The notes beneath the pieces are model-generated. The model searched no databases and had not been told where the DNA came from. It saw only the letters and a program-made list of their open reading frames with translations. Below, piece after piece: positions 7,991 to 17,149 of a stretch of 41,983 nucleotides of DNA (the stretch's first letter is position 1; each line of letters begins with the position of its first letter). Made by a program: the position numbers and the translations under genes. The DNA is from Caldilineaceae bacterium (GTDB lineage Bacteria > Chloroflexota > Anaerolineae > Caldilineales > Caldilineaceae): contig JAHDWH010000027.1 in assembly GCA_023384455.1 (NCBI GenBank), positions 1 through 41,983 of the forward strand, read 5' to 3'.

Positions 7991-9415
7991 GTGGATCCCG
8001 CCCAGACCGTGACCCTGAACCCTGAACTCTATCTGCCCTCTCTGTCTATTCCCCTGACCTATGAGGAGAGCCTAGCCTGGATCTTTCGCGATGTGCGCTT
8101 TAGCGGGCGGGGGCGTAAATATGACAACCCAGAGCGCAGCCTGGCTCGGATGCGGGAGATTCTGGCACACCTGGGCAACCCCCAGCAACGCTTCCACGCC
8201 CTGCACATTACCGGCACAAAGGGCAAGGGCAGCACCAGCGCCTATGCCGAATCCATCCTGCGTCACCTGGGCTATCGAACCGGTCTCTTTACCAGCCCCC
8301 ACCTGCACAGCTTCCGCGAGCGCATTCGGGTGGGCGGCCAGCTGATCAGCCGGGATGAACTGGCCGGGCTGGTCAGCCAGTTGCGCGGGCCGCTGGAAGC
8401 GGTAGAAGACCTGAGCGTCTTTGACCGCATCACCGCCCTGGCTTTTCAGCACTTCGCCAACGCCGGGGTGGAATTTGCTGTGATTGAAGTCGGTCTGGGC
8501 GGACGGCTGGACAGCACGAATGTACTCCTGCCCGCTGTCTGCGCCATTACACGAATCAGTATGGACCACATGCACATTCTGGGCGACACAATCACCAAAA
8601 TTGCCCACGAAAAAGCCGGTATCATCAAAGCCGGTGTGCCCATCTTTAGCGCGCCCCAACACGAGGACGCGGCCCACGTATTGGCCGCACGGGCTGCCGA
8701 ATTGAATGCTCCTTTGCGTATAGTCGAGCCTTTGCAGAGCGCATCTGTACCTCTGGTGGGAACCCACCAGCAGATCAATGCCAGCCTGGCCAAAGGGATG
8801 ATTGAGAGTCTGGCCGAGCGCGATTTGATTCGGAGCCACTGGGACGGGGTGTTGTGGGGGTTGTCGGAGACCCGCTGGCCCGGCCGTTTCGAGCTGCTGC
8901 CCGACGCGGCCAATGCCCCTTTCCCCCTGCTGGTGGATTGCGCCCACAATGTGGACAGTGTGACGCTTCTCTTATTAACCCTGCAACAGTGCTATCCCGG
9001 ACGGCCCATTACCTTTATTTTTGGAGCCAATCGGGATAAGCAGCTAGAGCCGGAGATGGAGCTGATTTGGCAGCACACGGACCGGGTGGTGCTGGTGCAG
9101 AGCCAGCACCCCAAAGCGACCCAACTGGCCGATCTGGCCGCCCAATTTGCCCAGGTAGTGGCCCGGCAGCCCGCGCCGTCGGGCAGGCAGCCGGTGGCCG
9201 CGGCTACAATGACCGAAGCCATCGCCGCGGCCAACGCAATGACCCTACCCGGCGGTCTGCTTGTGGGCAGCGGCTCGGTTTTCGTGGCGGCAGAGCTGCG
9301 GGAAGCCTGGAACACCCTGCATCCTGGCCTTTTCCCGCCGCAGGATTGGGTACACGCGGCCGCGGGAGAACCGGTCCTGGTGCCGCCCCAGCCCGCACCC
9401 CAGCCAGGGGGATGA
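7991..9415 (+). CDS. folC: Bifunctional folylpolyglutamate/dihydrofolate synthase
   Basis: Adds glutamate to folates using ATP, in the cytoplasm. The P-loop HITGTKGKGST lies at residues 73-82, followed by SPHLHSFRERI, then the Mg-binding and carbamate-lysine region SMDHMHILGDT and HEKAGIIKAGVP, and the C-terminal WPGRFE and VDCAHN blocks. The ORF runs open from 7289 because it shadows yvcK. GGAGG eight bases before the GTG at 7991 gives a 474-residue protein of family size, so I prefer this start over ATG 7901, which would overlap yvcK. The stop is one base before the ATG of the following lipoprotein gene, indicating an operon. Confidence 0.95.
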   Translation: MDPAQTVTLNPELYLPSLSIPLTYEESLAWIFRDVRFSGRGRKYDNPERSLARMREILAHLGNPQQRFHALHITGTKGKGSTSAYAESILRHLGYRTGLFTSPHLHSFRERIRVGGQLISRDELAGLVSQLRGPLEAVEDLSVFDRITALAFQHFANAGVEFAVIEVGLGGRLDSTNVLLPAVCAITRISMDHMHILGDTITKIAHEKAGIIKAGVPIFSAPQHEDAAHVLAARAAELNAPLRIVEPLQSASVPLVGTHQQINASLAKGMIESLAERDLIRSHWDGVLWGLSETRWPGRFELLPDAANAPFPLLVDCAHNVDSVTLLLLTLQQCYPGRPITFIFGANRDKQLEPEMELIWQHTDRVVLVQSQHPKATQLADLAAQFAQVVARQPAPSGRQPVAAATMTEAIAAANAMTLPGGLLVGSGSVFVAAELREAWNTLHPGLFPPQDWVHAAAGEPVLVPPQPAPQPGG

Positions 9416-9416
9416 G

Positions 9417-10748
9417 ATGAGCGCCGCCTTTGTGCCTTTGTGTCTTCGTGGTTTTGTATCTGTTCAGCTACCCCATCCTGCCCCTCCCCATTCCAGGGAG
9501 GGAACTGGAGCGGCTCCTCCCCCACTGTGGGGGAGGTTGGGAGGGGGTGCGCAGGTACGTGGTTTTTGTCTCTTTTTTGCGCTGTTCCTATTGGCCGGGT
9601 GCAGCCGGGGCGAAGAGCAGCTAAACATCAATCTGCGCGATATTCTGCCCGCGGAATGGAAGGCCGTGGAAAACTGGAAACCGGTCAATATCGACGCGGA
9701 CAGCGAGCAGGAGTATCTGCTCTTTTACACCTACGACGCCAGCACTACCGCCGACGGCCTTGCCATCGACGGTCCTATCGGCGGGGTGATCTACGACAGC
9801 CAGACCCCCGCCTCTGTCCCGGCCAACGAAGCGGACAGCCGCCCCCCTTCCCCCTGGCTACAGCCCTACGCGTTGCTCCCCAGCTATTGGAAGGGCGCCG
9901 GCTATGGCTTTATTGCGCCCCCCCAGGCCGCTTCCCCCTCCTCTTTTGAAGTCAAGCGGGTCTTTGCCGAGGAGACGAAGAATCGCTACTTTGAAGCCCT
10001 GGCGGCCCAACAGATCGCCAGCGCCGGGGCCACACCCACCCCCGCCGCCCTGCCCGCCAACGACGAACTGGTGGTCTATGGCGGCTCCAGCCCCATCGGC
10101 GGCGTCACCCACATCAGCATCTTCTGGTGGAGCAGCCCCCGGGAGGGCTACGGCAGCACGCAGATTTCTGCTTCCGGCGGGCTGAAGGTAGTCAAATGGG
10201 ACGGCGGGGCCAACCGCTCCCCCATACGCGAGGTGCGGGCCCGCTACGCCGAGGAAGACCGCAGCCAACTCTGCAAAGAATCCATCTTCACCCGCTATCT
10301 GGACCCGGACTTTACCAGCGAGGTCGCCTTCCGGCCCGCGGTATACTATCACGAAGGCCCCCGTTCCCTTATCTTCTGTTATGGCATTCCCGAAACGCCC
10401 TTCTACCCCGAAGCCATTGTCTTGGCCTATCTGCTGGACCCCCGGGGTCACCGGGAGATGGTGGCCGAGGATGCCCGTAAGAGTGTGGACGCCACCCTGG
10501 AAAGCTGGCTGCGGGTGACCGCTCTGCAATATCATCAGACAGTAGATGCCATTGGCCCCCGCATCGCGCTGCCTGGTGCCGCGCCCTTGCGCACAACCGT
10601 TCGGGCCTATCTGGTCTATCCCACCCAGACCGGGGAGGAAGCGCGGATTTACGAATTCACCCTGGAACACCTGCCCACCAATAACAGCCAGCGCACCACC
10701 GACCAATGGCGTATCGTGGGCGCTACGCCGGTTCAGCCAAAGGGGTAG
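9417..10748 (+). CDS. Lipoprotein of unknown function with element-split signal peptide
   Basis: A 443-residue secreted protein. The lipobox LLAGC sits unusually far in (around residue 60). Upstream of it mini-element copy C contributes 37 residues ([20 protein letters not shown]). If element and duplication are removed, the N-terminus becomes [25 protein letters not shown], an ordinary lipoprotein signal. The [10 protein letters not shown] codons themselves match a common genomic repeat phrase (CTTTGTGTCTTCGTGG). The mature part contains Pro/Ser-rich stretches, a [17 protein letters not shown] segment and a [17 protein letters not shown] end, with no domain I recognise. The ATG starts one base after the folC stop and the next gene begins four bases downstream, so the three form one operon. 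Whether the long N-terminus is still exported is open. Confidence 0.8.
   Translation: MSAAFVPLCLRGFVSVQLPHPAPPHSREGTGAAPPPLWGRLGGGAQVRGFCLFFALFLLAGCSRGEEQLNINLRDILPAEWKAVENWKPVNIDADSEQEYLLFYTYDASTTADGLAIDGPIGGVIYDSQTPASVPANEADSRPPSPWLQPYALLPSYWKGAGYGFIAPPQAASPSSFEVKRVFAEETKNRYFEALAAQQIASAGATPTPAALPANDELVVYGGSSPIGGVTHISIFWWSSPREGYGSTQISASGGLKVVKWDGGANRSPIREVRARYAEEDRSQLCKESIFTRYLDPDFTSEVAFRPAVYYHEGPRSLIFCYGIPETPFYPEAIVLAYLLDPRGHREMVAEDARKSVDATLESWLRVTALQYHQTVDAIGPRIALPGAAPLRTTVRAYLVYPTQTGEEARIYEFTLEHLPTNNSQRTTDQWRIVGATPVQPKG
9456..9558 (+). mobile_element. Mini-element copy C, in frame inside a lipoprotein signal peptide
   Basis: 103 bp from GTATCTG to CAGGTAC, flanked by the duplication GTGGTTTT (9448-9455 and 9559-9566). 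It has the same orientation relative to the gene, the same frame and the same length as copy B in yvcK. Confidence 0.9.
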
Positions 10749-10752
10749 ATGG

Positions 10753-12165
10753 ATGACCTTTGCCTATCGCCGCCCCTCCCCTGTCACAGCCCAGGCCGTG
10801 GCCGATCTGCTGGCTGGCGGCGAAAATGACCGATTGCTCTTTCTCTCTGCCAAAACCAGCGCCAACGCCCTGGCCGAGGGGCTGGCCGCCCTGGCCAACG
10901 CCCACGGCGGGGTGGCCCTGCTCGGCGTGACCCGGGGCGGCAAGCTCCAGAGTGGTAACGACCCGACAGAGATGCAGGAGCGGGCTGTGCAGGCCGGTCT
11001 GCTCACGGATCCCCCCCTGATCCTGCCCGCCTCCCAAATCGTCGAAGTAGAGGGCAATCCGCTGGTGGTCGTCCAGGTGCCGCCGGGCCTGCCCCATATC
11101 TACAGTCTGCAAGGCCGCTATCTCACCCGCACCGGGGGGCAGAATCGCCCGCTCACCACCCCGGAACTGCGCCGCCTGCTCTTTGACCGGGCCGACGCCG
11201 GTTTCGAGACAGGCGTGGCAGAGGGCGCAACCCTGGATGATCTGGACCGGGCCCAGATTCGCCGCTATCTCGAATCCATTCACGCCGGCCCCCAGGAGAA
11301 TGTAGGCCAGCTACTCGTCAGCCGGGGCTGTGTGATGGCCGGCGACGACGGCGACTATCTGCCGACCGCGGCGGGGATACTGCTCTTTGGCCGCAATCCC
11401 CAGCGCTTTTTGCGCAGCGCCGAAATTGTCTGCGTGCGCTACCCCGGCCCGGTTATGAGCGATGAGTTTGTGCGCCAGGAGATCGGCGGACCATTGGGGG
11501 ATCAGATTCGCCAGGCCGAAGCGTTTGTGGTGGGCAATATGCGCCGGGTTATGCGCATTGTCGGAATCACCCGGGAAGAGGTCCACGAATACCCGGTGGC
11601 AGTGGTGCGCGAGGCGATTGTCAATGCGGTGGCCCATCGGGATTACAGCATCCGGGGGGAAGGTATCCGTCTGCTGATGTTTGGTGACCGGCTGGAAATC
11701 TATAGCCCTGGACGGCTGCCCGGTCACGTCACCCTGGAAAATCTGCTGGAAGAGCGCTACAGCCGCAACGAGGCGATTGTGGCCGTTCTCAGCGATCTGG
11801 GCTACATCGAACGGCTGGGCTATGGCATCGACCGGATGATCGGCGCAATGGCTGGGCTGGGGCTGCCCGCGCCGGAATTTGCTGAAACCGCGGCCGGTTT
11901 TCAGGTCACGCTCCACTCCGCCAACGAGAGCCTGACCGCTCCCCATCCCCAGCCGCCGCCGGGCGTCCAGCCATTTCTCAACGAACGTCAGGAGATGGCG
12001 CTGGCCTTCTTGCAACAGACAGGCCGAATCACCAACAGCGATTACCAACAGCTGGTCCCCGATGTCAGCGCCGAGACCATCCGCCGGGACCTTTCCGATC
12101 TGGTGGAACGCAATCTGGTGATCCGCATCGGCTCCAAACGGGCTACCTACTATATTCTCAAATGA
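10753..12165 (+). CDS. AlbA_2 (Schlafen-like) and HATPase_c_4 domain transcriptional regulator
   Basis: A 470-residue protein of the COG2865 type. The N-terminal 130 residues fit the AlbA_2/Schlafen-like domain ([30 protein letters not shown]). The middle has the HATPase_c_4 pattern ([14 protein letters not shown], then [14 protein letters not shown] and [25 protein letters not shown]). The last 70 residues form a winged helix ([38 protein letters not shown]), so DNA or RNA binding is expected. The N-terminal acidic motif of typical AlbA_2 domains (ExE-type) reads SAKTSAN here, so any nuclease-like activity is doubtful. ATG 10753 follows AAAGGGG. The ORF track start at 10546 lies inside the upstream gene. 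Confidence 0.88.
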   Translation: MTFAYRRPSPVTAQAVADLLAGGENDRLLFLSAKTSANALAEGLAALANAHGGVALLGVTRGGKLQSGNDPTEMQERAVQAGLLTDPPLILPASQIVEVEGNPLVVVQVPPGLPHIYSLQGRYLTRTGGQNRPLTTPELRRLLFDRADAGFETGVAEGATLDDLDRAQIRRYLESIHAGPQENVGQLLVSRGCVMAGDDGDYLPTAAGILLFGRNPQRFLRSAEIVCVRYPGPVMSDEFVRQEIGGPLGDQIRQAEAFVVGNMRRVMRIVGITREEVHEYPVAVVREAIVNAVAHRDYSIRGEGIRLLMFGDRLEIYSPGRLPGHVTLENLLEERYSRNEAIVAVLSDLGYIERLGYGIDRMIGAMAGLGLPAPEFAETAAGFQVTLHSANESLTAPHPQPPPGVQPFLNERQEMALAFLQQTGRITNSDYQQLVPDVSAETIRRDLSDLVERNLVIRIGSKRATYYILK

Positions 12166-12478
12166 GAGAGTGGCAGGCAGAAGGTGGCAGGCGTCCACCC
12201 CATTCACAATTCATAATTCACTATTCACCATTCGCTATTTCTCCCTTCCATCCCCTCTCCACCATCTCCTTTTCCTCAAGTCGATAGCTTTTGACAGTTA
12301 AACGCTGGCACAATTCTAAATGTATCTGTTCAGCCACCCCACCCTACCCCTCCCCATTCCAGGGAGGGAACTGGATCGACTCCTCTCCCAAAGTGGGGGA
12401 GGTTGGGTGGGGGTGAGCAGGTACTTCTAAATGTATCAATCAATTATCTCTCGTCCGTGTTTCCCCCGGAGGTTTTTT
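12166..12478. other. Spacer upstream of the thiolase, repeats only
   Basis: Holds a low-complexity ATTCACAATTCATAATTCACTATTC phrase (12209-12238), a GGCAGGCAGAAGGTGGCAGG stretch and mini-element copy D. The thiolase ribosome binding site lies at its right end. No gene is seen. Confidence 0.65.
12322..12424 (+). mobile_element. Mini-element copy D with exact flanking duplication
   Basis: 103 bp from GTATCTG to CAGGTAC. The flanks are identical: TTCTAAAT at 12314-12321 and 12425-12432, and the identity continues through GTATC to give TTCTAAATGTATC twice. This is the clearest evidence in the window that the repeat is an inserted unit. Confidence 0.92.
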
Positions 12479-13642
12479 ATGCGTGGAATTTCTATCGTAG
12501 GTATCGGGCAGACGCCCGTAGGCGAACACTGGAATCTTTCCGCACGCCACCTGGCCCACAGCGCGCTCTCGGCGGCTATGCAGGACGCCAATATCGACCG
12601 GGCCGATGCCCTCTTTGTGGGCAATATGCTCAGCGGCTCCCTGCTGGAGCAAGAGCATCTGGCAACGCTGATTGCCGACTTCAGCGGTTTGCGCGGTGTG
12701 GAAGCGGCCAAAGTAGAGGCCGCCTGTGCCAGCGGTGCGGCTGCCCTGCGCGTGGGCTGTATGGCCGTTGCCAGCGGTATGCACGACGTTGTGATTGTGG
12801 CGGGTGTTGAAAAAATGACCGACACCCCCAGCGGCAGTACAACGGCTGGGCTGGCTACCGCAGCCGATGCCGAGTACGAGGCCGCCCACGGCATTACTTT
12901 TGTAGGTCTCAATGCACTGCTTATGCAGCGCTATCTCTATGAATACAATGTGCCCCTGGACGCCTTTGCCGGCTTCAGCATCAATGCCCACCGCAACGGG
13001 GCCAACAACCCCAACGCGATGTTCCAGCGGGCTATCGGGTTGAAAGAATATGTCAACGCCCCGATGATATCCACACCGATTAATATGATGGATAGCAGCC
13101 CGGTCTGCGATGGCGCGGCCGCGCTGGTTCTGGTCCCCACCGAGCGGGCCTCGGAGTTCACAGTCGGCCAGCACAGGGGCGCTGTGCAGATTCTTGCCAG
13201 CGCCAGCGCCACGGACACCCTGGCCGTACACGACCGCAAGGATCCGCTCTTTCTGGAAGCCGCCTATCTGAGCAGCCAGAAGGCCTATCTGCAGGGGGGT
13301 ATCACCCCGGACGAGATCGACTTCTTCGAGCTGCACGACGCCTTTACAATTATGAGCGCGTTAAGCCTGGAAGCCACCGGTTTTGCCCGGCGGGGCGAGG
13401 GTTGGCGTATGGCCTCCGACGTGGAGATCGGCATTGGCGGGCGGCTGCCCATCAGCACAATGGGCGGGCTGAAAAGCCGGGGGCATCCGGTGGGCGCAAC
13501 CGGTGTCTATCAAATTGTGGAGACTGTACTCCAATTGACCGGACAGGCGGGGAAGAACCAGGTGAAAAATCCCCGGATTGGGATGGCCCAGAATATCGGC
13601 GGCAGCGGCGCGACGATTGTGACCCACATCCTGGGGGTCTGA
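12479..13642 (+). CDS. Thiolase of the SCP-x type (acetyl-CoA acetyltransferase family)
   Basis: Condenses or cleaves acyl-CoA thioesters. The nucleophilic Cys83 lies in VEAACASGAAAL, a histidine in ELHDAFT, and the GHPVGATG motif with His336 closes the active site. The position of the second cysteine of classical degradative thiolases is replaced (NIGGSGA), as is usual for SCP-x-like thiolases. GGAGG six bases before ATG 12479 sets the start at 387 residues. The DUF35 gene 241 bp downstream is the typical partner; in archaea such a pair forms a complex with HMG-CoA synthase. No HMG-CoA synthase lies in the window, so the pathway (mevalonate, acyl-CoA breakdown or another) is unresolved. Confidence 0.92.
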   Translation: MRGISIVGIGQTPVGEHWNLSARHLAHSALSAAMQDANIDRADALFVGNMLSGSLLEQEHLATLIADFSGLRGVEAAKVEAACASGAAALRVGCMAVASGMHDVVIVAGVEKMTDTPSGSTTAGLATAADAEYEAAHGITFVGLNALLMQRYLYEYNVPLDAFAGFSINAHRNGANNPNAMFQRAIGLKEYVNAPMISTPINMMDSSPVCDGAAALVLVPTERASEFTVGQHRGAVQILASASATDTLAVHDRKDPLFLEAAYLSSQKAYLQGGITPDEIDFFELHDAFTIMSALSLEATGFARRGEGWRMASDVEIGIGGRLPISTMGGLKSRGHPVGATGVYQIVETVLQLTGQAGKNQVKNPRIGMAQNIGGSGATIVTHILGV

Positions 13643-13883
13643 TTGGCCGTAGAAAGGGATGGTTTCCTACTGCCAAAAGCTACCAAACCCGGCCAATGGC
13701 GGCTTTCGATAGAGAATGAGCGTTGAAATTGGGCATAATTGCCACAGCAGCACGCACAATCTAATCGAATGTGCCTTTTGGGGGATATTCTTCCAGCGTA
13801 TTTTGCGTAGATTTAATTACAAGTGTAACGACGCTGACGAAGCTCACCCAATCGGGTGCATAAACAAACTAAGGACACTTTCT

Positions 13884-14288
13884 ATGGGAATCGCATCTGC
13901 CTGGCGCACCAAACAACAACGCTACTCTCTGCGCGGTGAAGTCTGCCCGGATTGTCACCAGGCCATCTTTCCGCCCCGGGATGTGTGCCCCCATTGCAGC
14001 CAACAGGCCGGACCTGTCCACGCAATGAGCGGGCGGGGCGAAGTATTCAGCTTTACAAAGATGTTCAGTGTGCCCGACGGCTTCAAAGATCAGCGCCCCT
14101 ACACTGTGGCTCTGGTCAAGTTGGAAGAGGGGCCGATGGTCACTGCCCAGTTGACCGATCTCACCGAAGGTGATGTGAGTATCGGCATGAAGGTAGAAAT
14201 GGTCACCCGCAAGCTGCGCGAAGAGGGCAACGACGGCCAGATTGTTTATGGCTACAAATTCCGCCCTGCCCTGGCCGTGGCCAGCTAA
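13884..14288 (+). CDS. Zn-ribbon OB-fold protein (DUF35 family)
   Basis: A 134-residue acyl-CoA-binding accessory protein. The N-terminal rubredoxin-like zinc ribbon has Cys21, Cys24, Cys35 and Cys38 (CPDC and CPHC). The following OB-fold carries GRGEVFSFTKM and PYTVALVKLEEGPMV. Such proteins normally accompany SCP-x thiolases and bridge or stabilise the enzyme. AAGGA lies eight bases before ATG 13884; the upstream 56 codons of the ORF are an open-frame artefact with no family match. Followed by a strong terminator, it closes the thiolase unit. Confidence 0.93.
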   Translation: MGIASAWRTKQQRYSLRGEVCPDCHQAIFPPRDVCPHCSQQAGPVHAMSGRGEVFSFTKMFSVPDGFKDQRPYTVALVKLEEGPMVTAQLTDLTEGDVSIGMKVEMVTRKLREEGNDGQIVYGYKFRPALAVAS

Positions 14289-14310
14289 TTGGGAGCAAAA
14301 TCGTATAGCC

Positions 14311-14352
14311 AAAATGCAGAGAGACGGCGCGCCGTCTCTCTGCATTTTTTTC
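14311..14352 (+). terminator. Strong palindromic terminator after the DUF35 gene
   Basis: A near-loopless perfect palindrome (GCAGAGAGACGGC and its complement, centre at 14329/14330) is preceded by AAAA and followed by a run of eight T. The core 28 bp (14316-14343) recurs with two changes at 25046-25073, where it lies inside a coding region. Confidence 0.92.
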
Positions 14353-14413
14353 TCTGCCAATGGTAGACAATTGTCCTTTCCTATGGGATAATACCGGGCA
14401 GGAGGCATTACGC

Positions 14414-15667
14414 ATGACGAATACGTTGCAATACCCCAGTTATCTGGACTGCGTTGCAGGGATTTTAGGCTGTTCCGCCGAGCCGCTTTTGGTGGATGAA
14501 CTGGTGAATCGGGTCAAAGCCCAGCGGCCTACCGGCAAAGGTGTGCGCAGCGCGGTCTATCAGGCCATTGGCAAACTCTATCAGGCTGTCCCCGTTGCCC
14601 AGGCAACCTTCGGCTGGCTCCCTACACTGCTCCAGGGACAGACCTTTCGCCATCCTCTGAACAACTCCGAAATGCAACGGGGCAATCTGTTGATGGACGA
14701 GTTGGAGCACGCACTCTTTTTCCCCGAGTTTTTTCAGGACCATCAGCCAGACGCCCGTCTGGTTCGGCTGCATCTGATGGGCGGCCCTGTCCTGGAAGTA
14801 CACGCCGCGGTGGATCAGGAGACCTGGGCCTTGCGTATGGGCAAGGATTTTCTGGATTGGGTGGATGAAGCGGGGGGGGCGGCCTACGATGACCTGCTGA
14901 TTCACGTCTTGGACGCCGCCGCCGGCGAGTACAGTATGCGTTTGCAGCCCCGGGAAGGGCGGCAGGAAGCAGAAATCCACGAACGCAATCTGCACATGGC
15001 CCGCACTGCCGAGGCGATTGTCAGCGGGGATCGCAAGTCCCGCTCGGCTATGCCTGTTTGGGAGCTGGCCGCCGCGCTCATCGGGCGGGGTGTCTTTGCC
15101 GATACTGTCGCGCCCGACGATATGCACTTTGTGCTCCACGAACACAGCACCCTGCGTCTGTTGGACGATCTGGGCTATGCCCAGGCCAGCCGGGAGTATC
15201 TGCGCCGGGAGAAGCGCCAACACGAGAAGAGTGTCGGTCGTTATGATGGCGAGACACCGCCCTGGCTGGAGACTGGTCAAGGCAGCGGCAGGCAACCCGC
15301 TGGACGGGAGGTGCCGGACCTTTTTGACGACGAGGGCGATGGCGACGGCTTCTGGGATGTGGTGGAAGACAATGTGACCGATTTTTCCGATATGGAAGCG
15401 GCACATTGCGAGGGGTATCAGTACTATCTGAGTGAGTTCAAGCTCTTCATGCCGGCAGAAGACCCGCTAGGCCATATGGATTATCACCTGCTGGAGGCCG
15501 AACTGGAGACACTGGTGGGGTTGGAGCATGAATTTGGCTATCTGATGCCCGAACAGGCCGAACGCAAACAGGCCCTGGCCGCCCGTCTCTTTATCGATCC
15601 CGATATGTTCTATGGCGGCGATTGGGATCAGTCAGACTACGACGCCCCCCCCTATTGGGACAATTGA
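14414..15667 (+). CDS. Hypothetical protein with N-terminal winged-helix-like domain
   Basis: A 417-residue cytoplasmic protein. Residues 10-65 (ILGCSAEPLLVDELVNRVKAQRP, then VRSAVYQAIGKL and FGWLPTLL) resemble a HARE-HTH or restriction-system winged helix, which suggests nucleic-acid or promoter-associated binding. The middle resembles a plasmid pRiA4b-like fold only vaguely. The C-terminal third is very acidic, with DDEGDGDGFWDVVEDN and a final aromatic-acidic tail DYDAPPYWDN. GGAGG lies nine bases before ATG 14414. It is followed after three bases by a Cys-rich gene, so the two are probably co-expressed. I recognise no named family. Confidence 0.8.
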   Translation: MTNTLQYPSYLDCVAGILGCSAEPLLVDELVNRVKAQRPTGKGVRSAVYQAIGKLYQAVPVAQATFGWLPTLLQGQTFRHPLNNSEMQRGNLLMDELEHALFFPEFFQDHQPDARLVRLHLMGGPVLEVHAAVDQETWALRMGKDFLDWVDEAGGAAYDDLLIHVLDAAAGEYSMRLQPREGRQEAEIHERNLHMARTAEAIVSGDRKSRSAMPVWELAAALIGRGVFADTVAPDDMHFVLHEHSTLRLLDDLGYAQASREYLRREKRQHEKSVGRYDGETPPWLETGQGSGRQPAGREVPDLFDDEGDGDGFWDVVEDNVTDFSDMEAAHCEGYQYYLSEFKLFMPAEDPLGHMDYHLLEAELETLVGLEHEFGYLMPEQAERKQALAARLFIDPDMFYGGDWDQSDYDAPPYWDN

Positions 15668-15670
15668 GCA

Positions 15671-15991
15671 TTGTCGAAGCCAGTCAACTGCCGCTATTTT
15701 TTCGGCGATTATCACCGGGGAGCCAATCTGGAAAAGTGCCGGTTGCTGGAAGCCAGCCCCGACAACGCCCGCCCCTGGCAGCGCAAACTCTGTGATAGCT
15801 GCCCCGTGCCAGCGCTTCTGCACACAAGCACCTGTCTCGATCTGCTCTTGGAAGCCGAAGTGCAGAAGGGCTTCCTGCGCGAACGTGTAGAAGTGACTTT
15901 CGCAGTATGCGCCCGCCACCTCCAGCAGTTGGAAGACCCCCACCATTGCCCCGGGTGCGCCGCTGAACAGCAACTGCTCGGCGGCGGTTGA
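15671..15991 (+). CDS. Small Cys-rich, probably zinc-binding protein
   Basis: A 106-residue protein starting from TTG three bases after the preceding stop. Eight cysteines (7, 23, 41, 44, 55, 80, 93, 96) include CDSC and CPGC pairs plus nearby histidines, suggesting one or two structural zinc sites. CRYFFGDYHRG and WQRKLCDSCPVP look like conserved family blocks, although I cannot name the family. It ends nine bases before the convergent patatin stop, so there is no room for a terminator between them. Confidence 0.75.
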   Translation: MSKPVNCRYFFGDYHRGANLEKCRLLEASPDNARPWQRKLCDSCPVPALLHTSTCLDLLLEAEVQKGFLRERVEVTFAVCARHLQQLEDPHHCPGCAAEQQLLGGG

Positions 15992-16000
15992 TATCTTCTC

Positions 16001-16960
16001 CTATTTTCGCGCTTGCGAAGCCACGGCCGTTGTGCCCCGGTTTCCTGTCAGGTTCTGCCAACCCGCGCCGATGGCTGTGGAAAGTCGGTGTATGGCCGAA
16101 GGCTTCTCCGTCAGTGGATGGTTGTGTTTGGTGTTCAGCGCGCCCAGATAATTTTGGGTCGTAGTGTAACCCGCTTCGTAGAGCCGCTGGGATTGGGACC
16201 ATTCGTTAATATCCGGCATATTCTCGGCCCAGAGACGGATGTTATACAGCCGGGGCTTGCGGGCTACACTCGTCAACAGCAGGTCGTGTTCGGCTTGCAG
16301 ACGCAGCATTGTGCTGATGCTGCGGTTGATAATCGACGAGACCCCCCGCTGAATCTGCTCGCTGGCGTTGGGTTCGTCCCAGATGTGCAGCGCGTAGATT
16401 TCGGTGGCACCTTTCTCAATCGCTACGCGCAGGGGCAGGGGGGTGACTGTGCCACCGTCAATGTAGCGCTCGCCATCGACTGTCCAGGGCGGGTGAACCG
16501 GCGGCAGGGCAGTACTCGCCATCAGTGCATCCAGCACCCGGTCGCCCGGCTCTTGGCCAAAGATGCGCATCTTTTCGCTGATCAGGTGCGTGGCTGTGAT
16601 GTAGAGAGGGATCTTCCCTTCCAGCGCGCCAAAGGTCAACGCTGGATCGATTCCATTGCGCTGCAAATAGGCGTAGAAGTTCCGGTTGTCATAGAGGGAG
16701 TCTTTTCCTCTAACGACTCGCCAGAGGACCTGTAGACCCTTGCCGGGATAGACATCCTCTTTGGTCGTCTTTTTCCATACGTCGAGCAGTCGCTCGATTT
16801 GGGTCAGCGAATACTCTCGGGCGATGAAGGCTGCGTTCAGCGCCCCCGCCGAGCAGCCGATGATCATATCCGGGGCAATGTTGTGCTCCAGCAGCGCGCG
16901 CAAGGCACCGACCTGCAAGCCCCCCCGATTTCCTCCTCCACTCAAAACAAGTGCGCGCAT
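16001..16960 (-). CDS. Patatin-like phospholipase
   Basis: A serine lipase or acyl hydrolase of the patatin/RssA group. The oxyanion loop SGGGNRGG starts at residue 7, the nucleophile elbow GCSAG carries Ser37, and the catalytic dyad Asp168 lies in YIDGGT. The protein has no signal peptide, so it probably acts on cytoplasmic-side lipids. The ORF extends far upstream, but AGGTGG seven bases before ATG 16960 gives the usual MRALVLSGGG start at 319 residues. After residue 280 the chain is poorly conserved and basic (AVASQARK end). It is divergent from the thiamine riboswitch unit. Confidence 0.95.
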   Translation of the reverse strand: MRALVLSGGGNRGGLQVGALRALLEHNIAPDMIIGCSAGALNAAFIAREYSLTQIERLLDVWKKTTKEDVYPGKGLQVLWRVVRGKDSLYDNRNFYAYLQRNGIDPALTFGALEGKIPLYITATHLISEKMRIFGQEPGDRVLDALMASTALPPVHPPWTVDGERYIDGGTVTPLPLRVAIEKGATEIYALHIWDEPNASEQIQRGVSSIINRSISTMLRLQAEHDLLLTSVARKPRLYNIRLWAENMPDINEWSQSQRLYEAGYTTTQNYLGALNTKHNHPLTEKPSAIHRLSTAIGAGWQNLTGNRGTTAVASQARK

Positions 16961-17112
16961 AGGATACCACCTTTCCGAAACCAGCGGTTTCGCGGACTCC
17001 TGCAACACCCCATTGTGTTGTCTGGGATTAAGTATAACATACGCTATTTTCGTCTCTGGTGGGAATAGTACATAAGTGCGCAAAAATGTTGTGGGCTTGT
17101 GTGGTTGGCTAT

Positions 17113-17141
17113 TTGCCCGCCACGCGCTTGTGCTATAGAAT
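17113..17141 (+). promoter_or_regulatory. Candidate sigma-70-type promoter for the TPP riboswitch
   Basis: TTGCCC (17113-17118) and TAGAAT (17136-17141) are separated by 17 bases, placing a start near 17148 just upstream of the aptamer. Pattern only. Confidence 0.5.
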
Positions 17142-17149
17142 AAGCCATA

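Noticed and set aside
9416-9460. Frameshift or pseudogene at the start of the lipoprotein gene
   Set aside because: The frame is continuous through the inserted element, and excising 111 bp gives a perfect signal peptide, so this is an in-frame insertion rather than a broken gene.
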